From Bacteroidia bacterium (GTDB lineage: Bacteria; Bacteroidota; Bacteroidia; Bacteroidales; Azobacteroidaceae), in NCBI GenBank assembly GCA_025999935.1, contig BNXY01000098.1, forward strand, positions 1 through 5,524: a DNA stretch of 5,524 nucleotides, given 5' to 3'. Both the position numbers and the translations under genes were made by a program. Shown piece by piece: positions 1-5,085 of this stretch (position 1 is its first letter; each line of letters begins with the position of its first letter). The notes under the pieces were generated by a model. That model had not been told where the DNA came from, did not search any database, and was given only the letters and a program-made list of their open reading frames with translations.

Positions 1-2294
1 GATTTACTTATACGCCGGTCAACGGTAACAGTTTCGATGTAACGGGCAGCGGTTTGTTCTCGACCGAAACAGCCGATATGAAAGCGATTAAGCAGGCATA
101 CAGCACCTATTTAGGTGGGAATCTCGATGGCAATACGCTCTATCTGTTTATTATAGAGAAAGTAACAGGAGCCGATGGTGTTGCAGGCGATATGCCTCGC
201 GGCAAACGGTTTGGTTATTTGTTTCCGGGCGCAGACACCCGTACCATTGCTCACGAAATCGGGCATGGCGCCTTTAATCTGGAGCATCCGTTCGACCGTC
301 CGTTACGCGGAGAGTTTGAAAAAGGACAGCTTGCACACTGCCTGATGGATTACACATCCGGTACGGAATTTTGTAAGTTGGAATGGGATGCGATTAATGC
401 GCCGGGATTGGTGATTGGGGTGTTGGAAACGGATGATGGAGGGATGGACATTATAGAAAATAATCCGAAAGCAATAGTTCGAATTATAAAAACCATTCAA
501 TGCGCCAAATCCAAAAATGAAAAACAAACAGTCTTGTATTTTCCATCAAGTGGCATTGAGGTAAAAATAAAAGACCTTGTTTCTACTTTGAATTTAGCAG
601 GATCTGATTGTAGTGGCGAAAAAATCAAGTTTTATCTTTCCAACAGTGACTATTCAAACTTGAGTGGCGATTATATACAGGATTTGTTTAATATCTCGAC
701 AATAAAATTCGATGATAACAACAAACAAGTTGTGATACAGGGAGATAAAATCACTTGCTTTGTTTCGCCGTTAGATAAATTCAGCAGCAAGGTTGATTGT
801 ATATACAGTTTTATCAAGTCCCTTTTTACCGTTTCGTTCAAGAACGAAAACTACAATGTTGGAACGCCCACATTGGAAGATTTGCAATATGCTTCGCCGT
901 GTGAATTTGAAACATTAAAGATAGAAGACAGGAAAAAGCTATTACAAGAAGCCTCGAAGGCTGAAAACTGGTATAATTCTTCCATAAAAGATTCGCGACA
1001 GAAGATTGCGATACAGTTGATCGCTACAACTTTTCAATCCGACAGAAAGAATTTATTGTTATACTTACATCAAAACTCACAATTATTAAAAAACCTGTAT
1101 GAAAAAGTTGATGACTATCGCAGTGAGTTTATAACTTCTTTATACAATTTATTTGCTGACGGGAAATCTGCTTTAACAGATATAAAGACCATCTCTTATG
1201 CGTGTCCGCCGGGAATAACAGAACAGCGTTCGTCTGATGTTTCGGAGTATTTCTGGGGTTGGTTATATACACCTAAATTAGAAGTGATATGTTTTTTTAC
1301 CACACAAAATACAATATCCGTAAGTTCCAAGCAGTATCGAGGTATGAGCATCTCTTTAGAATCCTTATGGAAAGAGGGGAGCAAACAATTTGAAGGAAGA
1401 CCCTTCGATGTCATTAAATTAATAAGTTATGATAATGCAACAACCTCTTCTACAGAGATTCCGATAATTGTTTACATGGCAGCATCAGATAAAAGCCTCA
1501 AAGATGCTGTCAAAAAGGATTTCGGAGCATTAGGAAAACAGACATTAGATATAGCTCTTTTAGAATTGGGAATAAAAAACTTGGCAGGAGCATCATCAAT
1601 ACTAAAGCAGGAAGTTACAGCACAGAATGTAGCACGATTGATATTAGGTACAGCAGACTTAACGACAATAGGATTAGGGTCTGTCTGTAGTAATTCCAAT
1701 TCGGAATTTTGTAAAGCCTATAGAGAGTACGAGTTGCTCATTAATGCGGGATTATTGAGTGCCAACATTCTTAACGAGCTGCCATCGTTATACAATAGTT
1801 TAAAGAAAGGGCTGGATGAACCAAATCTTACAACTCAACAGAAGAATAAGTTGAGAGAAATATTTGAGGAAAGTGGAGTTCAGGGTGGAACCTTTACTCA
1901 ACAACAAATTGATGATTATGTTAGATTTGCAACAAAGCAAAATGATAAAACTAAGGTAATGCTCGGGGAATATATTGAAGATGGCGCAAATTCATATCAT
2001 ATAAGGGCACAAAAAGAAGGATATACTTATTTTAGTATGGGAGATAAATGGAATGAGGCGATAGATATAGTGGATAATGGGATTGAAGAACATTTGAAGC
2101 AAGAAATGTGGAGAATTAATAAACAGTTTATTTATGAACAAAAGGCATTGAATAAAGAGTTTTATTTTTCACAAGAACCTTGGAAATTTCCAACGGGAAA
2201 ATATAGGTCTCAAGAAGCTGAATATCTCATTGATTTAGGAGCTAAAGATATTGTAAAAATAAATGAAAACACATGGAAAGTGATATGGCAATGA
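1..2294 (+). CDS. Polymorphic-toxin-like protein with zincin domain and C-terminal tRNase-like toxin module (5' partial)
   Basis: The reading frame is open from base 3 to the TGA at 2292-2294 (763 codons), so the gene begins left of the window; the TTG at 54 is not a credible start. A zincin motif, HEIGHGAFNLEH, lies at 252-287, with zinc-ligand candidates H and H in HEIGH and H at 285-287. It is followed at 342-353 by LMDY, which resembles a Met-turn. About 480-1450 is a spacer I do not recognise. About 1480-1860 is rich in alanine and leucine with two cysteines, like pre-toxin segments of Bacteroidota polymorphic toxins. The end (1953-2294) has the pattern VMLGEY, NKQF (N at 2118-2120), GKY, EAEYL and a final W. 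From memory this resembles CdiA-CT tRNase-like toxins; that is inference. The zincin may act in self-processing, as in other polymorphic toxins. Composition drops from about 50% GC to AT-rich after about 450, which suggests a chimera. The overlap with the next gene supports a toxin-immunity pair. Confidence 0.8.
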   Translation, partial: FTYTPVNGNSFDVTGSGLFSTETADMKAIKQAYSTYLGGNLDGNTLYLFIIEKVTGADGVAGDMPRGKRFGYLFPGADTRTIAHEIGHGAFNLEHPFDRPLRGEFEKGQLAHCLMDYTSGTEFCKLEWDAINAPGLVIGVLETDDGGMDIIENNPKAIVRIIKTIQCAKSKNEKQTVLYFPSSGIEVKIKDLVSTLNLAGSDCSGEKIKFYLSNSDYSNLSGDYIQDLFNISTIKFDDNNKQVVIQGDKITCFVSPLDKFSSKVDCIYSFIKSLFTVSFKNENYNVGTPTLEDLQYASPCEFETLKIEDRKKLLQEASKAENWYNSSIKDSRQKIAIQLIATTFQSDRKNLLLYLHQNSQLLKNLYEKVDDYRSEFITSLYNLFADGKSALTDIKTISYACPPGITEQRSSDVSEYFWGWLYTPKLEVICFFTTQNTISVSSKQYRGMSISLESLWKEGSKQFEGRPFDVIKLISYDNATTSSTEIPIIVYMAASDKSLKDAVKKDFGALGKQTLDIALLELGIKNLAGASSILKQEVTAQNVARLILGTADLTTIGLGSVCSNSNSEFCKAYREYELLINAGLLSANILNELPSLYNSLKKGLDEPNLTTQQKNKLREIFEESGVQGGTFTQQQIDDYVRFATKQNDKTKVMLGEYIEDGANSYHIRAQKEGYTYFSMGDKWNEAIDIVDNGIEEHLKQEMWRINKQFIYEQKALNKEFYFSQEPWKFPTGKYRSQEAEYLIDLGAKDIVKINENTWKVIWQ
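252..353 (+). other. Zincin metallopeptidase motif HEIGH...H...LMDY
   Basis: Within the first gene, HEIGH at 252-266 gives the two histidines and glutamate of a classic zinc-peptidase helix. A third histidine at 285-287 (HExxH, six residues, H) could be the third ligand. LMDY at 342-353 sits where a Met-turn would follow the active site. The motif is seen directly. A catalytic role is inferred, because the domain is cut at its N-terminal side by the window and the spacing is not the standard metzincin HExxHxxGxxH. Confidence 0.7.
1953..2291 (+). other. C-terminal toxin module, CdiA-CT tRNase-like pattern
   Basis: The last 113 codons of the first gene form a compact module: VMLGEY near its start, YFSMGDKW, then NKQFIYEQKALNKEFYF, GKY, EAEYL, LGAKD and WKVIW. 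I recall a similar order (VLG-Y, N-KFLD, G-EF, GSYFARE-EYL, G-K, W) in the tRNase ends of CdiA proteins from Burkholderia. Candidate functional residues are N at 2118-2120 and the two E residues at 2214-2216 and 2220-2222. Its position at the extreme C-terminus, directly before a small overlapping gene, is the standard place for an exchangeable toxin tip. The family assignment is inference and needs a profile search. Confidence 0.55.
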
Positions 2295-2593
2295 CATGGG
2301 AAGAACGAACAAATGAAACTGTAAAATTATTTTTCAGAGAAAATATTCCATCTTTTTCTTTAACAAAAGAATGGATGCATGCTCCATTTTGGCATATAGA
2401 GGTTGAAAAAGACAATGTGAAAATCGAAATAGATGGAGATATTGCATTTTGTATATATATATATATATATGGGTCAAAATATTCACTTTGGCAATATGAT
2501 AGAAGTGTAAATGATAAGTTGGATACTTCAAAGGAAAATATAATTTATCAATTAAATGTATTAAAACGATTTCTTAATGAAGTTGGTTATTAA
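2291..2593 (+). CDS. Probable cognate immunity protein
   Basis: This 100-codon gene encodes a cytosolic acidic protein with no signal peptide, ending YQLNVLKRFLNEVGY. I prefer the ATG at 2291 because it overlaps the toxin's stop as ATGA, the usual sign of translational coupling; in-frame ATGs at 2285 and 2273 would give 102 or 106 aa. Its size, its lack of any export signal and its place right after a toxin tip fit an immunity protein that binds and blocks the preceding toxin module inside the producer. The central segment reads CIYIYIYG, encoded by a run of TA dinucleotides (2452-2470), so the gene may be prone to slippage. I do not recognise a named immunity family with certainty. A cytosolic immunity protein agrees with a toxin that acts on RNA. 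Confidence 0.75.
   Translation: MTWEERTNETVKLFFRENIPSFSLTKEWMHAPFWHIEVEKDNVKIEIDGDIAFCIYIYIYGSKYSLWQYDRSVNDKLDTSKENIIYQLNVLKRFLNEVGY
2452..2470 (+). repeat. TA dinucleotide tract (19 bp) inside the immunity gene
   Basis: Nineteen bases of strictly alternating T and A (nine and a half units) encode alternating Ile and Tyr in the middle of the immunity protein. Loss of one unit would move the frame to a TGA at 2497-2499, and gain of one unit would lead to a TAA at 2508-2510 (positions on the present sequence). Either slip would therefore truncate the protein and remove roughly its last third. Only changes of three units keep the frame. The tract is a direct observation; phase variation is inference. 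Confidence 0.9.
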
Positions 2594-2596
2594 AGA

Positions 2597-2719
2597 GTTA
2601 AATTTATTATAGTCGCCGTTATAATGTACAATCTTATTTTTTGTCATGCACAAGAGGAAAAGAAGGTGACAGACAAAGGGTTTAAAACGCTTTTAGATAG
2701 GTTTAAATGTGAATTTTAA
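2597..2719 (+). pseudogene. N-terminal remnant of a lipoprotein gene, paralogue of the gene at 3101
   Basis: Right after the immunity stop, in the same frame, the translation reads VKFIIVAVIMYNLIFCHAQ, then EEKKVTDKGFKTLLDRFK and a TAA at 2717-2719. This aligns without gaps to the first ~40 residues of the lipoprotein at 3101 (VAAMICNITSCHAQ, GEKKVTDKVFQELLDKF), including the CHAQ at the lipid-attachment site. The expected ATG is missing: GTT occupies the likely place, and the only in-frame ATG (2624) falls inside the signal peptide. The homology stops at the residue matching about position 41 of the intact copy, just before the next gene starts. This is the broken 5' end of a tandem duplicate, too short and startless to be a working gene. 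Confidence 0.8.
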
Positions 2720-2722
2720 ATA

Positions 2723-3058
2723 ATGAAAAGACATCTTCTATCATTTGCAATTCTATTACTTCCAGTGCTACTGTTTTCCCAACAGCATATTGTGGGAGGA
2801 GTATACGCGTTTAATGAACTGTGTGCTTCTTTCATACTTCTTGATAAAAATCACATAAGAATTTTTTATTACAAAAACAATTACTTAAGAAAAGAAGATG
2901 GATTTTTATCTACTGTATATTATGTAAATTATGAAATAACAGGTGATGGACAATTTATTGAAAAAGACAAATCAGATATTACATATTTAAAAAAATCTGC
3001 TATTCAATATTCTACCTATGAAAAAAAAATGGAAGACGATCTTATGAATGAGTATTAG
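2723..3058 (+). CDS. Small secreted protein, C-terminal-domain paralogue of the downstream lipoprotein
   Basis: This 111-aa protein starts with a clear Sec signal peptide, MKRHLLSFAILLLPVLLFSQ, with likely type I cleavage near SQ-Q and no lipobox cysteine. From about residue 30 it matches the last ~90 residues of the lipoprotein gene at 3101: SFILLDKNHIRIFYY against SFVLLDKKHIRVFYY, STVYYVNY, FIEKDKS, ITYLK and a terminal MNEY. A 24-bp stretch (2909-2932) is identical to 3644-3667. The intact paralogue's ~100-residue middle section is absent. The gene begins four bases after the stop of the N-terminal remnant, in an AT-rich context (20% GC in the line I counted). It may be a recombinant survivor of a duplicated gene with a borrowed signal peptide, or a decaying fragment. 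Function is unknown; a periplasmic or surface immunity-like role is speculative. Confidence 0.7.
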   Translation: MKRHLLSFAILLLPVLLFSQQHIVGGVYAFNELCASFILLDKNHIRIFYYKNNYLRKEDGFLSTVYYVNYEITGDGQFIEKDKSDITYLKKSAIQYSTYEKKMEDDLMNEY

Positions 3059-3797
3059 AAAGAATCAAGGTAAAATATATAATTTAAAAAAGAATAAATG
3101 ATGAAAATGATTAGATTTGTTTTAGTAGCTGCCATGATATGCAACATCACTTCTTGTCATGCACAGGGAGAAAAAAAAGTGACGGATAAAGTATTTCAAG
3201 AGCTTTTAGATAAGTTTAGAAGAGTATCCCCTCCGCTAAACTATAGAAAAATAACACAGCGAATTCCATCGATGACCAAAGAGGAAGCTATTCAGTTTTT
3301 ACATAAAACAGAAGACGAGTTATATTCCATAGAAATAGATTATGGATATGATACGGATGAAAAATCTTATTACAAGGAAGAACATACTGCCGGTTGTGAT
3401 TTTAAATATTTATTGAACGATAGCATCTTTATTCTTTGCACTAGAGAGGCTATTGATAACAATAGTAAAACATTAGTTCTATTAAATTCATTTTCTTTGC
3501 AAGGACAAAGAATAGATAAATGTACCGTAGGAGAACAATTTACTTATGAATCAGATTGGGTAAGTTTTGTTTTGCTTGATAAAAAACACATTAGAGTATT
3601 TTATTACGAAGATAATGATACACGAGAAAAAGAGGGTTATCATTCTACTGTATATTATGTAAATTATAAAATCACAGATGACGGAAAATTTATAGAAAAA
3701 GACAAATCGGGGATTACATACTTGAAATCAGGTGTTGTTCGATATCGTCAATATGGCTCGTATAACCCCAAATCAGACGATCCTATGAATGAATATG
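2808..3797 (+). repeat. Diverged tandem duplication of the lipoprotein C-terminal domain (2808-3056 and 3545-3797)
   Basis: The coding segments at about 2808-3056 and 3545-3797 are clearly paralogous at both protein and DNA level. The longest identical run I found is 24 bp (2909-2932 and 3644-3667), and a second block around the codons for EKDKS is nearly identical. Together with the N-terminal remnant at 2597-2716, which matches about 3104-3223, this shows that a whole lipoprotein gene was duplicated in tandem and that the left copy later lost its middle. DNA-level similarity in third positions suggests the duplication is not ancient. Confidence 0.8.
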
Positions 3798-3805
3798 ATT
3801 TTTAA
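3101..3805 (+). CDS. Lipoprotein of unknown function, candidate orphan immunity protein
   Basis: The protein is 234 aa from the ATG at 3101, or 235 from the adjacent ATG at 3098; an A-rich stretch lies just upstream. The signal peptide ends in a good lipobox, ITSC, with the acylated Cys at residue 19, followed by HAQGEKK. Two parts can be seen. An N-terminal part includes KITQRIPSMTKEEAIQFLHK, ending near ILCTREAIDNNSKTLVLL. A C-terminal part of about 90 residues (SFVLLDKKHIRVFYY, STVYYVNYKITDDGKFIEKDKS, MNEYDF) is shared with the small gene at 2723. This is the full-length member of a local duplicated family, 39-42 bp after the preceding gene and likely co-transcribed. I do not recognise a named family. 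Placement in a toxin-immunity neighbourhood suggests, but does not show, a protective role at the cell envelope. Confidence 0.8.
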   Translation: MKMIRFVLVAAMICNITSCHAQGEKKVTDKVFQELLDKFRRVSPPLNYRKITQRIPSMTKEEAIQFLHKTEDELYSIEIDYGYDTDEKSYYKEEHTAGCDFKYLLNDSIFILCTREAIDNNSKTLVLLNSFSLQGQRIDKCTVGEQFTYESDWVSFVLLDKKHIRVFYYEDNDTREKEGYHSTVYYVNYKITDDGKFIEKDKSGITYLKSGVVRYRQYGSYNPKSDDPMNEYDF

Positions 3806-3814
3806 TGAATATGA
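3788..3814 (+). repeat. 11-bp direct repeat AATGAATATGA across a gene junction
   Basis: AATGAATATGA occurs at 3788-3798, inside the last codons of the lipoprotein gene, and again at 3804-3814, just over its stop codon. The two copies are 16 bp apart from start to start. The repeat places several ATG triplets near the junction and makes the start of the next gene ambiguous. It may mark a small local duplication; function is unknown. Confidence 0.7.
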
Positions 3815-3827
3815 AAAAAATATGATT

Positions 3828-4751
3828 ATGTATAGACGAATGAAGTTATTTATAGTACTTATTTGTTGCGAATTTATGTTGAGTTGTGGAAATAAAAGGA
3901 CTCCAGAAACGGTTATTGCATCTCCAGAAACAAAAGTTGATGAAAAAAATTTATCAAAGTATGAATTTGAATCATATCAAGAAATAAAGCATGAATTTGA
4001 AAAAAATCATTTTTGTGTATTGAAATGGAATAGTCTCATATCCAATTTTAAAGATTTTCACGACACATCAGTATGGTTAGATAGTGTACTACTCATTGAA
4101 AAACAGATGAATAAGAAAATAGAAAATTTGACTCAACAACGAGATTCTTTGTCAAAAATTTCTGTTTTTGCTTATTTCAACAGTATAAATTTGCCCAAAC
4201 TTGATTCTATTACATATAAAAATTGGGAACCGGTAGACCATGATTATCAATTTGATTTTACAAGTTTTGATGAAAAAATTATTCCAAAAAAAGGTGAGTG
4301 GGATTGGTATTTAAGCAAACAATATCAAAATGATTTTGTTTGCATTTCTGTTTGTCATTATATTGATTGTGAATCATATATTTCTTTTTATATTATTGAT
4401 AACACATTTAAAGCCATTGATGAATTGAGTATCATGAATTTAGGCGGTTGTGAACCGGATTTAGGTGATATTGATTTTAAATATCAAGATTTTATCATCA
4501 ATTATGATGGAGGGTACTACAATTACCGTTCGGTACTATTTGAAAATGATTCAATCTTTACTGTAATATCCGAAGATGATCATTATTTTTTAGAAAATAT
4601 AAAAACAAAAAAAATTACAGAAGAAGTTGGAACAAAAACGAATAAAAAATACAAATTAAACTCTTCTGGCAAGTTTGAATTAATAGAAGACGAAAGTTTT
4701 GAAAAAGAGTATGTGAAACCATTCTGGGATTATGTCTATAAAAATGTGTGA
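3828..4751 (+). CDS. Unrecognised lipoprotein of about 300 aa
   Basis: I place the start at ATG 3828 (307 aa), giving MYRRMKLFIVLICCEFMLSC, a basic N-region, hydrophobic core and probable lipid-attachment Cys, then GNKRTPET. ATG 3840 (303 aa) is equally usable. ATG 3789 would overlap the previous gene by 17 bp and put unlikely polar residues before the signal peptide. The mature protein has a lysine- and glutamate-rich helical stretch (about 45-110), which may form a short coiled coil around IENLTQQRDSLSK, and then a beta-rich, aromatic and Asp-rich region (FDFTSFDEK, DGGYYNYRSVLF) likely to form a globular beta fold. Three or four cysteines (VCISVCHYIDCE) cluster mid-protein and could form disulphides outside the cytosol. 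It ends YVKPFWDYVYKNV. It follows the previous gene by 22 bp in the same direction, so it is probably the last gene of the operon. No function is assigned. Confidence 0.75.
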   Translation: MYRRMKLFIVLICCEFMLSCGNKRTPETVIASPETKVDEKNLSKYEFESYQEIKHEFEKNHFCVLKWNSLISNFKDFHDTSVWLDSVLLIEKQMNKKIENLTQQRDSLSKISVFAYFNSINLPKLDSITYKNWEPVDHDYQFDFTSFDEKIIPKKGEWDWYLSKQYQNDFVCISVCHYIDCESYISFYIIDNTFKAIDELSIMNLGGCEPDLGDIDFKYQDFIINYDGGYYNYRSVLFENDSIFTVISEDDHYFLENIKTKKITEEVGTKTNKKYKLNSSGKFELIEDESFEKEYVKPFWDYVYKNV

Positions 4752-4826
4752 TTCTAAATAATGATAATAAACAAAAAGATAAAAAATACGCTACGAGGAA
4801 CAGAGTGAATTTATGTAAATTATATT

Positions 4827-4834
4827 TATCTTTG
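4827..4834 (+). promoter_or_regulatory. Candidate Bacteroidota -7 box TATCTTTG
   Basis: TATCTTTG matches the Bacteroidota -7 consensus TAnnTTTG exactly. No good TTTG -33 box lies 19-23 bp upstream, so support is one-sided. Just before it, at 4808-4821, AATTTA-TG-TAAATT forms a small AT-rich inverted repeat that could be an operator or chance. The box lies in the gap after the last lipoprotein gene and would drive transcription rightward. Confidence 0.3.
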
Positions 4835-4865
4835 TAGTAACACATCAACTTTAATAAAAAAACAT

Positions 4866-4873
4866 TATATTTG
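4866..4873 (+). promoter_or_regulatory. Candidate Bacteroidota -7 box TATATTTG
   Basis: TATATTTG matches TAnnTTTG exactly. The nearest upstream TTTG (4831-4834) is about 31 bp away, too far for a standard -33 box. If used, transcription would start near 4880 and run through the two hairpins at 4950-4971 and 4997-5026. In a stretch this AT-rich, a chance match is quite possible. Confidence 0.3.
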
Positions 4874-4949
4874 TAAATAGAAAGCGTAAGTTTTTTAGAA
4901 TATACGATCTTTGACATTTTTCCAATGCATAAAAATAGAAAAAGAACTG

Positions 4950-4971
4950 CGAATATTTTTTAAGATATTCG
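4950..4971 (+). other. Hairpin, 7-bp stem CGAATAT/ATATTCG
   Basis: CGAATAT at 4950-4956 pairs perfectly with ATATTCG at 4965-4971 across an 8-base loop. The stem is AT-rich and has no T-run after it, so it is a poor terminator by itself. It could be a structured element of a transcript crossing the gap, or a protein-binding inverted repeat. Confidence 0.4.
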
Positions 4972-4996
4972 TAATCTTTATATAAAACTAACTGTG

Positions 4997-5026
4997 AAAG
5001 GGAGATAATATCGTGGTCTCCCTTTT
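4997..5026 (+). terminator. Probable rho-independent terminator
   Basis: AAAGGGAGA at 4997-5005 pairs perfectly with TCTCCCTTT at 5017-5025 around an 11-base loop, and the right arm runs into TTTT (5023-5026). The 9-bp stem with a GC-rich core and a short T-run fits an intrinsic terminator on the + strand. The T-run is short, so efficiency may be modest. It could end the lipoprotein operon, which shows no other hairpin directly after 4751, or a small RNA starting in the gap. Confidence 0.55.
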
Positions 5027-5085
5027 GCAGTAAGTTTATTATTTTAACCAATCCGGAAAGAGACTTATTGTACTTTATGCAATAA

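Larger units (their letters stand above)
4752..5085. other. AT-rich non-coding gap
   Basis: No credible gene lies between the last lipoprotein stop and the truncated T9SS gene. The stretch holds two TAnnTTTG boxes, two hairpins and poly-A/T runs, all listed separately. A CTTTGACAT string at 4909-4917 resembles leader motifs I recall from Bacteroidota transcripts, but I cannot confirm that. The reading frame of the downstream gene continues left to the TAA at 5083-5085, and the translation before that stop does not look like protein. I see no insertion-sequence ends or tRNA. Confidence 0.6.

Noticed and set aside
54..56. TTG as the start of the first gene
   Set aside because: The same frame continues unbroken to the window edge with sensible protein sequence (TPVNGNSFDVTGSG), so the gene clearly starts further left.
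303..527. Minus-strand open frame opposite the zincin gene
   Set aside because: It lies wholly within the coding strand of a gene with clear motifs and its translation has no domain-like character; it is a shadow frame. The same holds for the minus-strand frames at 1196-1414, 1472-1699 and 2334-2531.
832..849. Palindrome TTTCGTTC-AA-GAACGAAA
   Set aside because: It is a perfect 8-bp inverted repeat but lies deep in the toxin coding region with no promoter or gene start near it; probably chance or a coding coincidence.
4615..4917. Minus-strand frame of 100 codons, hydrophobic, reading into the AT-rich gap
   Set aside because: About half of it overlaps the end of the ~300-aa lipoprotein gene, and the rest is low-complexity AT-rich DNA that gives Lys, Phe, Leu and Tyr runs by composition. 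No start context or motif supports it.
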